From Defluviitaleaceae bacterium (GTDB lineage: Bacteria > Bacillota > Clostridia > Lachnospirales > WQUN01), in contig WQVX01000011.1 in the NCBI GenBank assembly GCA_009785615.1, forward strand, positions 1 to 35,938: 35,938 nt of DNA, read 5' to 3'. A program made the position numbers and the translations under genes. Under the pieces are notes generated by a model that saw only the letters and a list, made by a program, of their open reading frames with translations, had not been told where the DNA came from and did no database searches. Every line of letters starts with the position of its first letter. The stretch's first letter is position 1. Below are positions 1 to 7,030 of the stretch, in pieces.

Positions 1-184
1 AAAACATTTGACCTTTTCCTTTTTGGTTTTGTTGGGGAACTCAACTATATCAGGATTTTCGTCAGTTGTTTTGCTTTTTTATTTTCATTACCAGTTTTTT
101 ACTTTGGTTTTGCACATTCATAGAAATAAACTTAAATTACATATTTTTTTGTGCATTTTTCAAATCCTCTCTTTAATAACCAGA

Positions 185-228
185 CAAGCAGAAATAGCTT
201 TCACTATCTCTACTTGCCCGTCCTGGGC
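185..228 (+). promoter_or_regulatory. Double hairpin in leader of first small gene
   Basis: CAAGCAGAAATAG (185-197) pairs with CTATCTCTACTTG (204-216) around a six-base loop, and GCCC (216-219) pairs with GGGC (225-228). The two hairpins end 13 bases before the ATG at 242, where no Shine-Dalgarno is visible, so they could control translation. The 5' bases 1-184 show no gene I can support. Confidence 0.35.
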
Positions 229-241
229 TTTAGTCAGTAAA

Positions 242-499
242 ATGGCTAAAGCCTTTACTTTTGGCGTAGAACATGGAAAGGTAAAATTTGGTGCTAAAGT
301 AATGGTATCAGCAGCATTCGCACTTTACGGCAATTTATTACTTGGTGCAGGTGCAGTAGGTGTATTATCTAACCTTGGGGAGAAAATGACGAAAGAAAAT
401 GGCTTTTTAATTTCTTACTTAACAGAAGATGACCCCGACAAGCCAATGCTGGCAAAGGTAAGAAGGACAACAAGAACGACAAGAAAGTTATTCCCCTAA
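242..499 (+). CDS. Small membrane protein of the integrative element
   Basis: An 85-residue protein with no recognised family. It begins MAKAFTFGVEHGKVKFGAKV and has one hydrophobic, glycine- and alanine-rich segment around residues 20-45 (ALYGNLLLGAGAVGVL), an acidic stretch (EDDPDKP) and a basic tail rich in arginine and threonine. The open frame extends upstream to position 8, but that part is a phenylalanine/leucine-rich translation of AT-rich DNA, so the internal ATG at 242 is preferred. No clear ribosome binding site precedes it; a double hairpin does. It is the first of a row of tiny membrane proteins. A virion or conjugation membrane component is possible but unproven. Confidence 0.5.
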   Translation: MAKAFTFGVEHGKVKFGAKVMVSAAFALYGNLLLGAGAVGVLSNLGEKMTKENGFLISYLTEDDPDKPMLAKVRRTTRTTRKLFP

Positions 500-520
500 C
501 CAAATAATGGTTGGGGGATT
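493..520 (+). terminator. Hairpin overlapping the end of the first small gene
   Basis: CCCCTAACCA (493-502) pairs with TGGTTGGGG (508-516), with one bulged base and an AATAA loop; the stop codon lies inside the stem. The following ATTTGTCTTTG is only moderately T-rich, so this may be a weak terminator or an RNA-stabilising stem. Confidence 0.4.
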
Positions 521-534
521 TGTCTTTGTTCTCA

Positions 535-651
535 ATGTTCTACTCTATCGCTTTAGGCATGGGGTACAAATACCTACGTCCATGCGAAACAGAGCTAATC
601 GCATTATTACATGAAGCAGTAGACCACGGATTAGGGCTGGTATCCGAATGA
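535..651 (+). CDS. Putative 38-residue protein
   Basis: A short open frame from ATG 535, with a hydrophobic start (MFYSIALGMGYKYLRP) and a helical, acidic second half (ETELIALLHEAVDHGLG). The only G-rich sequence upstream (GGGGGAT at 513-519) is about 15 bases from the ATG, which is far for a ribosome binding site. It is kept because it fills the gap between two other small genes in the same direction and its composition is protein-like. It may be spurious. Confidence 0.25.
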   Translation: MFYSIALGMGYKYLRPCETELIALLHEAVDHGLGLVSE

Positions 652-713
652 GCAGCCTATCCAATTATCCAGCTAAATTAATCAAATCTATCATCCTGAG
701 AGGGGTTTGTATT

Positions 714-806
714 ATGTTTTTATTTATCATGTCTTTTGCTATGACCCTAACTGTTTTAATGGTTATCCATGATTATCACGAGAGGAAGGCGAGGAATTAT
801 GCTTAG
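714..806 (+). CDS. 30-residue single-span membrane peptide
   Basis: ATG 714 opens a 30-residue peptide starting MFLFIMSFAMTLTVLMVI and ending HDYHERKARNYA: one membrane span followed by a short charged cytoplasmic tail. GAGAGGGG (698-705) ends 8 bases before the ATG and is a convincing ribosome binding site. Its last 8 bases overlap the next gene (ATG 799), suggesting translational coupling. No family is recognised. The form (one span, charged tail) resembles small phage or mobile-element membrane peptides, but nothing here assigns a role. Confidence 0.5.
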   Translation: MFLFIMSFAMTLTVLMVIHDYHERKARNYA

Positions 807-957
807 TCTATTAATGGTGGCGGCAGCTACGGCAAAGGTAGCAAGTGATGTTGCTACAGTTAAATTGATTACAATGGGCGTAAGTTCTGCAATATCGGTA
901 TATGTAGCAACTAGACCAAGGGCTTATCAGCAGCCTAGAACGTCAAAGAAAAGGTAA
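799..957 (+). CDS. 52-residue membrane protein, coupled to preceding peptide
   Basis: The frame opens at 769, but the ATG at 799 has GAGGAAGG/GCGAGG just upstream and overlaps the stop of the previous peptide, so 799 is preferred. The product starts MLSLLMVAAATAKVASDV, is almost entirely small and hydrophobic residues up to about residue 36, and ends in a basic, glutamine-rich tail (RPRAYQQPRTSKKR). A short hydrophobic body with a strongly basic C-terminus is the layout of filamentous-phage major coat proteins, but no homology can be claimed and no other filamentous-phage gene is visible. Confidence 0.5.
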   Translation: MLSLLMVAAATAKVASDVATVKLITMGVSSAISVYVATRPRAYQQPRTSKKR

Positions 958-1019
958 GTAATATACAAGGCGTTATCTGAACCTAGCCGAAACTAATCAA
1001 ATTTATTTGAAATTTGTGG

Positions 1020-1049
1020 TTGACAATTAGGCTATGGTTGGAGTATCAT
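1020..1049 (+). promoter_or_regulatory. Possible sigma-A promoter
   Basis: TTGACA (1020-1025), an 18-base spacer and TATCAT (1044-1049). A small GTGGTG/CACCAC hairpin (1054-1078) follows at once, so any transcript could be attenuated early. Confidence 0.35.
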
Positions 1050-1116
1050 GGAAGTGGTGTAGAAATTCATTGCACCACACTTTTCAGCGAAATTACAATT
1101 TAATATTAAATTCTCT

Positions 1117-1175
1117 GGCAAGAAAGAGACTCTCGACTTAATAATCTGGCGATGGTCTATTTCTTGTCTTTTTTT
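1117..1175 (+). terminator. Rho-independent terminator of the small-gene cluster
   Basis: GGCAAGAAAGAGAC (1117-1130) pairs imperfectly with GTCTATTTCTTGTC (1155-1168) and is followed by seven T (1169-1175). It separates the left small-gene cluster from the DUF927 gene region. Confidence 0.55.
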
Positions 1176-1586
1176 GTCTCTCTCCCGACCTTCAATAGAT
1201 TAACACAATTTCATATGCAGTATCTCAAGTACACGTTCGTGGAGAGCGAGGGACGTGCCGCCATGACCACCGAAAGGTGAGAGCGATAAGCATTAGTTCC
1301 CAACAAACCTATTTGTACGGTTTGCCGCCATGACCCACATAATGATACTTCTGCCTAGCCACAGACATCGCAATGAGGGCAGCCCGTAACATATGGGGGG
1401 AGTTGCTTGTCTGACCGCATAATCGGCAGATTGGCACTATGACGTTTCTAACAAGAAACGGCTTGGGATATTCCCTCTGTCGGGGGTGCAGGGCAAATAC
1501 GACAGATTCTTAAATCCTAGAGTATTATTTGTGTGGAGTTATCCGAATATTGGATAGCTCCATTTCTATTGAAGGAGGCGGCTATA
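1176..1586 (+). other. Hairpin-rich non-coding stretch before the DUF927 gene
   Basis: About 410 bases with no gene above roughly 24 codons and visibly higher GC than its surroundings. It holds a CACC-GAAA-GGTG hairpin with a GNRA-type loop (1268-1279), CTGCC/GGCAG arms (1351 to about 1381), a bulged TCTGACCG/CGGCAGA hairpin (1410-1430), a perfect CGTTTCT/AGAAACG hairpin (1443-1460) and CCCT/AGGG arms (about 1473-1493). TGCCGCCATGACC occurs twice (1256-1268 and 1323-1335). It could be a structured RNA, a long leader or an origin; no known RNA family is recognised. Confidence 0.35.
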
Positions 1587-3392
1587 TTGCCAAATAAAGA
1601 TGTTGTAAAGGAAAATAGAGGTCAATTAATGGTTGTGACCGAAGACCACAATAGAAACTTTGTAATGAAAGGTCATGGATCTGTTACTTATATTGAGGAA
1701 ATAACAAGAACCTTGGAAACAGGGATTATCTATCTTGTATTGAAATTTGAATATGGGGGCGAATGGCAAACAGTTACTATCCCTAGAAGTCACTTACAAG
1801 ATAGAGAGTTGTTGAAATATGCAGATTATGGGCTTAATGTTAGTAGGGGTAATATCAAGCATGTTGTAGAGTTTATACGAAGTCAGGAGAAAAAGCATAC
1901 ACCTAGACTTGTTCATGAGGGTATTGGATTCGATACGATTATGAACAAAGATACTGGCAAGGTTGAACCTATCTTCAAATGTCATGAATCCTTACCTATG
2001 GGTACAGGTTCGACGTATGCTGGAACGTATGACATCAAGCCCAAGGGCAACAAATTGGTAGGATTCCGTAAGTTCCTACAGGAAAATGTCTATGGTACTC
2101 CCTTGGAATTAGCTGTAGTTATAGGGCTAGTAGGTGTACTGATAGGATTCATTACCAAAGAGGTACAATGTCCTAATATCGTTACCAGTATCTACGGAAA
2201 AAGTAGTTCTGGGAAAAGTTCATTTGCTATGCTTAGTATTTCAATGGGTTCTAATCCAGATGAACATGCCGAAAACCCATTATTTCGTGACTTTTATGGT
2301 ACGGACAATTCGCTTATGGGTTCTCTTGATGGAAACTTTGGTTATCCGATATGTTTTGATGAAGCCAATCGTTATCAAGGCAAGGATTTATCTGCATTTG
2401 TTTATAACATGGAAGCTGGTACATCTAAGCAACGTATGACCCGAGAGGCTAAAATGCAGAAGCGCAAAATATATCATACTTCTGTTATTACTACTGCGGA
2501 AATGTCTATCATTAACAGGAATAGCCAAAATGCAGGAGAGGCGGTACGTTCCTTAGAATTTGGTAATATATCTTGGACTCGTGACGCTGCTCATTCAGAG
2601 CGTATTAAAGAATATGCGCTAAATAATTATGGTCGTCCTATAATACATCTTGCTAATAAGGTGATAACTCTAGGCAAAGCGGAAGTAATAAGACGCTTTA
2701 AGGAGAATCGCAAAACCTATCTTGCCAAAGGGAAAGTCAATGATGAATTTACGCATAGAATGTCTATCAAGTACGCTCTGCTGCTAACTACCTTACAGTT
2801 AGCCAATGAATGTATGGAGTTGGATTTGTCCTACGATTTAGTTATGGATATGTTGGTGGACAACGAATACGAAACGTCTGGTAAGCGTGACCTTAAAATG
2901 AAAACATATGATTACCTTGTCCAGACATTTAATGTAAATATTGATAAGTTTTCGATTGCATTGAATCGTAACTTAATCTTTAGTGCGAGAGGCCAAGCAT
3001 GGGGGATACAAGACCCACAGCGTAGAATATTTGTGGACAATTGCGGTAAATACCGTACTATAGTATATTTCTCCGAGCAAACATTCGAGAGGATATTGAG
3101 AGAGGGTAACTTCGAGGATACAAGTGTAATCTTGAAGCAATTGAATGAGAGCGGTTATCTTCATTGTCAGAAAGATGGTAAACGCTACCATTTGCGTAAG
3201 ACATCCGCTAATGGTTCACAAGCGAAAGTCTACGGTATTAAGCTGTATGACGACTCTGATATGGATTCCGATGAAGCACTGGCGGAGCAGTTGCATGAGC
3301 TTGATTTGCTTAAAAAGAAGCATGGTATGAAGTCTAGGGATGACGAGGATGGTATGCCTAAGTCCAGAGGTTCAAACCCAATGCTACCATGA
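1587..3392 (+). CDS. DUF927-type helicase/primase-like ATPase
   Basis: A 601-residue protein. The frame opens at GTG 1533, but AAGGAGG (1572-1578) sits 8 bases before TTG 1587, which is the better start (MPNKDVVKENRG). Residues about 204-212 form a Walker A motif (GKSSSGKSS), about 254-260 a Walker B-like PICFDEA, and about 299-307 a sensor-like strand (SVITTAEMS), matching the DUF927 ATPase family found in phages and integrative elements. Such proteins are thought to act in element DNA replication, as helicase or primase-helicase. The C-terminal third (YFSEQTFERIL...) reads like a winged-helix DNA-binding region. A leader of unusual structure precedes it, and no recognisable primase catalytic motif is visible. 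Confidence 0.8.
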   Translation: MPNKDVVKENRGQLMVVTEDHNRNFVMKGHGSVTYIEEITRTLETGIIYLVLKFEYGGEWQTVTIPRSHLQDRELLKYADYGLNVSRGNIKHVVEFIRSQEKKHTPRLVHEGIGFDTIMNKDTGKVEPIFKCHESLPMGTGSTYAGTYDIKPKGNKLVGFRKFLQENVYGTPLELAVVIGLVGVLIGFITKEVQCPNIVTSIYGKSSSGKSSFAMLSISMGSNPDEHAENPLFRDFYGTDNSLMGSLDGNFGYPICFDEANRYQGKDLSAFVYNMEAGTSKQRMTREAKMQKRKIYHTSVITTAEMSIINRNSQNAGEAVRSLEFGNISWTRDAAHSERIKEYALNNYGRPIIHLANKVITLGKAEVIRRFKENRKTYLAKGKVNDEFTHRMSIKYALLLTTLQLANECMELDLSYDLVMDMLVDNEYETSGKRDLKMKTYDYLVQTFNVNIDKFSIALNRNLIFSARGQAWGIQDPQRRIFVDNCGKYRTIVYFSEQTFERILREGNFEDTSVILKQLNESGYLHCQKDGKRYHLRKTSANGSQAKVYGIKLYDDSDMDSDEALAEQLHELDLLKKKHGMKSRDDEDGMPKSRGSNPMLP

Positions 3393-3622
3393 CCAAGGGC
3401 ATAATCCCTACAATCCGTTGATTTCCCCTAGTGAGTGGGGTTAAGTTTTCGTTGATATTACTAGGTTTCTTGGGCTTAACCCCTTAATCCCTCATTTCAG
3501 CGCAGCACTATATACGTAGTATAATTGTTGACTCGCTTTCATGCTGAATTTGCCTCTAGCTGTTAAATTATTACGCTTTTAGAGCCGAGTTTGACTTTAA
3601 GCCGTTTTTGAGGGTTTCTGTA
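3393..3622 (+). promoter_or_regulatory. Alternative hairpins after the DUF927 gene
   Basis: GGGG at 3437-3440 can pair with the upstream CCCC (3425-3428), or, as GGGGTTAAG (3437-3445), with CTTAACCCC (3475-3483). The two pairings exclude each other, as in attenuators. GTAGTATAAT (3513-3522) contains a -10-like TATAAT without a convincing -35. No gene is seen here. Confidence 0.3.
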
Positions 3623-3874
3623 GGCTTCCTTGCGACGATTTTTCTTATTGAGCCGAAAACTCCATTTTTGGGTACACAGACTTTAGCGACGCTTTCCTTG
3701 ACGCTCCAACATGAATTTTTGCAGATTTTTATGGTTTTTCTGAATTTCCGTCTTGTTTTCGTCAAGGCTTTCCTTGCCGCTTTCGAGACGGATTTTTGCA
3801 TTTTTTGACCAGAGAGATTTTTTAGAGGGTTTCTACATTTTGAGAGGATGATTTTTATGCAGAAGGCTTCCCTT
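3623..3874 (+). repeat. Iterated GCTTTCCTTG motif and 44-base palindrome before excisionase gene
   Basis: GGCTTCCTTGCGACG (3623-3637), GCTTTCCTTGACG (3691-3703), GGCTTTCCTTGCCGC (3766-3780) and GGCTTCCCTTG (3864-3874) are variants of one motif. The third lies in an imperfect palindrome at 3748-3791 with 20-base arms: CCGTCT and AGACGG outside, CAAGG and CCTTG inside, CTTT loop. Repeated sites next to an excisionase gene suggest protein binding (recombination or replication), but that is inference. Confidence 0.4.
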
Positions 3875-4066
3875 GTTTCCTTACCCGATGTTTTAGACGC
3901 AAAGGACATTGCAGGTTTCCTTGGTATTGGTTATGTGAAGGCTCTAAAACTTATTCGTTATGGTGGTATGCGCTATATTCAGATTGGTAGGGTCTATCGA
4001 GTATCCAAGGCTAATTTTACTGACTGGTTGAATTGCGAACAGTCAATGATTATTAATCTTGATTGA
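3857..4066 (+). CDS. Excisionase/AlpA-type helix-turn-helix protein
   Basis: A 69-residue protein (MQKASLVSLPDVLDAKDIAG...) with the winged helix-turn-helix pattern of excisionase-family DNA-binding proteins: a DAKDIAGFLGIG helix-turn, a second helix (VKALKLIRYG), a strand pair (MRYIQIGRVYRVSK) and a closing helix (ANFTDWL). ATG 3857 is chosen over ATG 3848 because GAGAGG (3842-3847) abuts the latter but lies 9 bases from the former. It probably directs excision together with the integrase downstream and may regulate element genes. Its own upstream DNA carries repeated motifs that could be its targets. Confidence 0.8.
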   Translation: MQKASLVSLPDVLDAKDIAGFLGIGYVKALKLIRYGGMRYIQIGRVYRVSKANFTDWLNCEQSMIINLD

Positions 4067-4092
4067 TATTAATAGTTTTGTTAGTGTTGCTG

Positions 4093-4143
4093 GTATGGGA
4101 ATGGGTTGTTGTTCTTACAATTTCATTCCCTTTTTATATTTCA
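4093..4143 (+). terminator. Leader hairpin before nrdG (copy A of element repeat)
   Basis: GGGAATG (4097-4103) pairs with CATTCCC (4124-4130), followed by TTTTT. The sequence from GTATGGGAATGGG through TTCTTACAAT and the T-run to TCACA is repeated before the integrase gene at 4693. It may end the excisionase transcript or act as an attenuator. Confidence 0.6.
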
Positions 4144-4162
4144 CAGTTGTAGGAGGGTAAGT

Positions 4163-4681
4163 ATGTCTATGATGATTTCTGTTGCTGATGTATGTATGGA
4201 GTCCATGGTTGACGGCGAAGGTGTGAGGGCAGTTCTGTTTGGTGCAGGTTGTACCCATGCTTGCATGAATTGTCACAATCCACAGTCTTGGGATATCGAC
4301 AATGGCACATGGGTATCACTTCAATATATTTTTGATGATTTAGGCGTTGCTACCAGAAAACTCTTAGACGGTGTTACATTTTCTGGTGGCGACCCTATGT
4401 ACCAAGCAGCAGCATTTTGCGAATTGGCTAAGATGATTCATGCTGTCCCTAACAGAGATGTATGGTGCTACACAGGTTATGTATTTGAGGATTTGATTAA
4501 TTTCCGTGACGCTAAGTACGAGTTACTAATTAATGTAGATGTGCTGGTAGATGGGCTTTATATTCATGAATTGCGGGATTTGACACTAGGTTTCCGTGGC
4601 AGTTCCAACCAACGTATTATTGATGTTCGAGAGAGTTTGAAGCATGGTACAGCCATTGAGTATGTCGTAAGAATGTTTTAA
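4163..4681 (+). CDS. nrdG: Anaerobic ribonucleotide reductase-activating protein (radical SAM)
   Basis: A 172-residue protein. ATG 4163 follows AGGAGGGT closely and is preferred over the upstream in-frame start at 4106, which lies inside the leader hairpin. The N-terminus VDGEGVRAVLFGAGC runs into C30-x3-C34-x2-C37, the 4Fe-4S/SAM motif, followed by the NrdG-typical HNPQSWD and a SGGDPMYQ motif at about 74-81. NrdG makes the glycyl radical on NrdD, so that ribonucleotides can be reduced without oxygen. No nrdD is present in the window, which is unusual: phages and genomes normally carry the two together. It may act on the host NrdD, or activate another glycyl-radical partner. Confidence 0.88.
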   Translation: MSMMISVADVCMESMVDGEGVRAVLFGAGCTHACMNCHNPQSWDIDNGTWVSLQYIFDDLGVATRKLLDGVTFSGGDPMYQAAAFCELAKMIHAVPNRDVWCYTGYVFEDLINFRDAKYELLINVDVLVDGLYIHELRDLTLGFRGSSNQRIIDVRESLKHGTAIEYVVRMF

Positions 4682-4692
4682 TTATTTTTCTT

Positions 4693-4747
4693 GTATGGGA
4701 ATGGGGTTGATTTTCTTACAATCCCATTCTCTTTTATATATATCACA
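4693..4747 (+). terminator. Leader hairpin before integrase (copy B of element repeat)
   Basis: GTATGGGAATGGGG (from 4693) pairs with CCCATTCTC and is followed by TTTT and ATATAT. It is near-identical to the sequence at 4093, exactly 600 bases upstream. It lies between nrdG and int and ends just before the integrase ribosome binding site. Confidence 0.6.
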
Positions 4748-4777
4748 CACAGTATATTTGGTTAGGAGTTGATTATT

Positions 4778-5962
4778 ATGGATTTGAGAGGTATGCACGT
4801 TCGGGAACGTAAGGGTAAGCGTGGACGTTCATGGCAGATTATTATTGAACAGTCTCCATGTCCTGATACTGGTAAGAGACGTAGAGTATTCAAGTCTGTA
4901 TCTAATGTTACTAAGAAACAGGCTGAGAAGATGGGTATGCAGATTATGCAAGACCTTGAGACGGATTCCTATGTGAAAAGCACTACTATGACAGTTGAGA
5001 AATACTTTAGGGAGTGGTATGATACTTACATTGTGCCGTACAAGTCACCTACTACGGCAGCAACGTATTTATACAACCTTGAGAGCTATATTTTCCCAAG
5101 GTTTGGTAAGTTGAAGTTGCAGGGTGGATTGACCACTATTGAGATTCAAAGATGGATTAACGAATTATCTATTAAGAGTCCGATTAGTGACAATCCGTTA
5201 AGTCCTAAGTCTATTCGTAACCTGTACATGAATCTTAATGCAGGACTGAAGCGTGCTGTTATCTTGGGGTATATTGTAAAGAACCCAGCAGAACATATTG
5301 AATTGCCTAAATGTAAGCCTGTTAAGCCAGAGGTTTACAATGCTGCTGAACTTCAAAAGTTGTTAGAGGTTGCACAAGATACTGATTTGATGACAGGTCT
5401 TATGCTTTTATGTTGTTTAGGGATCCGTCGTTCGGAAGCATTAGCATTATTGTGGACAGACATTGATTTTGACAACGGATTAGTGAGTATTACTAAAGGT
5501 GTTGTTAGGGTTAAGTCTGGAGAGAGTGTAACGAAAAGTCCTAAGAGTGACGCAGGTACTAGAATTATTCCAGCACCTGCTGTATTGATTGATTTCTTAC
5601 GTCGTGAGAGGGTGGAGTATTTGACAAGTAAGCTACGGTATGGTGCTATGTATCACGACAACAACCTTATAGTTTGTCAACCTAATGGCGAACCATACAC
5701 TGGTGATTATTTTAGTCAGAAGTTTAGACGTTTGCTGGCCGACAATCAGCTAAAGAAAATTAGACTACATGATTTGAGACATAGCCATATCACCTATTTA
5801 TTGAATCTTGGTATTAATGTGAAGGTGATTCAGAGTAGGGCAGGACATAGTACAATTAATACTACGTTAGATACGTATTCCCATGTTTTGGATGACATGG
5901 GGCGTGAAGCTGCTGATACTCTTAATGATGGTTTGCAGTCTATTGTTGCTAGGGTACTGTAG
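4778..5962 (+). CDS. int: Tyrosine recombinase/integrase
   Basis: A 394-residue site-specific integrase. The start is ATG 4778, 9 bases after TTAGGAG; a TTG at 4769 is too close to that site. Residues 1-60 form an arm-type DNA-binding domain (basic, with a strand-rich RGRSWQIIIE). Residues about 70-165 are the core-binding SAM-like domain (TVEKYFREWYDTYIVPYKSP). The catalytic domain shows R217 (LGIRRSEAL), H331-x2-R334 (HDLRHSH), H357 (AGHSTI) and nucleophile Y367 (DTYSHV), so the active site is complete. Length and layout match integrases of Tn916-like elements and temperate phages of Bacillota. It should insert and, with the excisionase, remove the element. Confidence 0.95.
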   Translation: MDLRGMHVRERKGKRGRSWQIIIEQSPCPDTGKRRRVFKSVSNVTKKQAEKMGMQIMQDLETDSYVKSTTMTVEKYFREWYDTYIVPYKSPTTAATYLYNLESYIFPRFGKLKLQGGLTTIEIQRWINELSIKSPISDNPLSPKSIRNLYMNLNAGLKRAVILGYIVKNPAEHIELPKCKPVKPEVYNAAELQKLLEVAQDTDLMTGLMLLCCLGIRRSEALALLWTDIDFDNGLVSITKGVVRVKSGESVTKSPKSDAGTRIIPAPAVLIDFLRRERVEYLTSKLRYGAMYHDNNLIVCQPNGEPYTGDYFSQKFRRLLADNQLKKIRLHDLRHSHITYLLNLGINVKVIQSRAGHSTINTTLDTYSHVLDDMGREAADTLNDGLQSIVARVL

Positions 5963-5980
5963 TATTTATGGTATGGACAA

Positions 5981-6016
5981 GGGGGGATTGCTGTTATGGC
6001 AATGCCCCTGTTTTCT
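5981..6016 (+). terminator. Terminator after int
   Basis: The two arms GGGGGGATTGC (5981-5991) and GCAATGCCCC (5999-6008) form a stem with unpaired bases inside it, and the downstream side is TGTTTTCTTG. It is preceded by GGTATGGACA, similar to the start of the two leader repeats. Confidence 0.55.
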
Positions 6017-6066
6017 TGTTTTTCTTGATTATGTACGGTATAATTATGCTTGAAGGGGTGATTTTA

Positions 6067-7008
6067 TTGGCCTATGCAAAAGACAATCCGCATGACAAAA
6101 GACACAAGGAATTGCTTTCCAACAAGAAAAGTTTCCTTAGTCTACTTAGGGATTGTGTCAAAGAACCTTGGGTCTATGAACTTGATGAGGACAGTATAAC
6201 CAAAACTAACAACAGCTTTATTCTGCAAGATTTTTCAGAGAAAGAAGCTGATATAGTATATGAAGCAACCTTGAATGGTAGGACTGTAATATTTTATATC
6301 CTACTGGAATTACAGAGTAAAGTTGATTACAGGATGCCTTATAGACTATTACTCTATATTGTGGAGATTCTAAGGCATTACTACAATCATGTAGATGTAA
6401 ACGAACGTGACAACAAGGATTTTAAGTTTCCTGTAGTATTTCCCATTATATTCTATAGTGGAAAAGACTCATGGACAGTACCTCTCAACATTAAGGGCAT
6501 GTTTTCTGACTATGAAACATTTGGGGATTACGTATTGAATTTTGAGTACATGTTAATTAGTGCCAAAGGTTATGATAATGACACTCTAAAGGGCTTTTCA
6601 TCAAAGTTATTGGGCTTGATACTGATGTTGGAAAAGTCAAAGAATGATTTAGAGTTTTACAGCAGTATCCGAGATAATTTAGATTCTATTGGAACATTCG
6701 ACAATGAAGAAAAACGTGTATTAAGCCTATGTATCAAGATAATGGATATAGCCTATGGGTATAATAAGGGTGATGATATTCAGAGGCTTTTAAGTGATAA
6801 TCAGATTGAGGAGGTAGATAAAATGCTTTGTGATGTTATTGAGTATGCTAAGGTTGAGAAAGAGGAAATAGCTACTAATGCTAAGTTAGAGAAAGCAGTG
6901 GAAGTAGCAAGAAACATGTTAATCGAAAACATACCTATTGACGTTGTAGCTAGAACAACTGGACTTTCAAGAGAACAGATTGTAGAAATTGAGATTGCTG
7001 TAATGTGA
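6067..7008 (+). CDS. Rpn family PD-(D/E)XK nuclease
   Basis: A 313-residue protein. TTG 6067 is chosen because GAAGGGG (6052-6058) sits 8 bases upstream; the longer reading from 5968 would translate the int terminator. The N-terminus (HDKRHKELLSNKKSFLSLLRDCV) and the D62 ... E81-x-Q83 pair (EADIVYE, LLELQSK) are the PD-(D/E)XK core of the Rpn/YhgA family, once called putative transposases. A C-terminal helix region (EIATNAKLEKAVEVARNML, then a short HTH-like TGLSREQIVEIE) is typical of Bacillota members. E. coli Rpn proteins promote RecA-independent recombination and cut DNA; some act in toxin-like defence. The role here, recombination or protection of the element, is inference. Confidence 0.85.
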   Translation: MAYAKDNPHDKRHKELLSNKKSFLSLLRDCVKEPWVYELDEDSITKTNNSFILQDFSEKEADIVYEATLNGRTVIFYILLELQSKVDYRMPYRLLLYIVEILRHYYNHVDVNERDNKDFKFPVVFPIIFYSGKDSWTVPLNIKGMFSDYETFGDYVLNFEYMLISAKGYDNDTLKGFSSKLLGLILMLEKSKNDLEFYSSIRDNLDSIGTFDNEEKRVLSLCIKIMDIAYGYNKGDDIQRLLSDNQIEEVDKMLCDVIEYAKVEKEEIATNAKLEKAVEVARNMLIENIPIDVVARTTGLSREQIVEIEIAVM

Positions 7009-7030
7009 TTCATTAACTAAAGCCTTGTTT

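Noticed and set aside
1-241. Upstream extension of the first small gene, and a short lysine-rich minus-strand frame reaching the left edge.
   Set aside because: The plus extension is a phenylalanine/leucine-rich reading of T-rich DNA; the minus frame has no start or ribosome binding site and is cut by the edge.
3571-3909. 112-residue minus-strand frame opposite the excisionase upstream region.
   Set aside because: Lysine-rich translation of a T-rich, motif-bearing stretch, overlapping the real excisionase gene, with no ribosome binding site.
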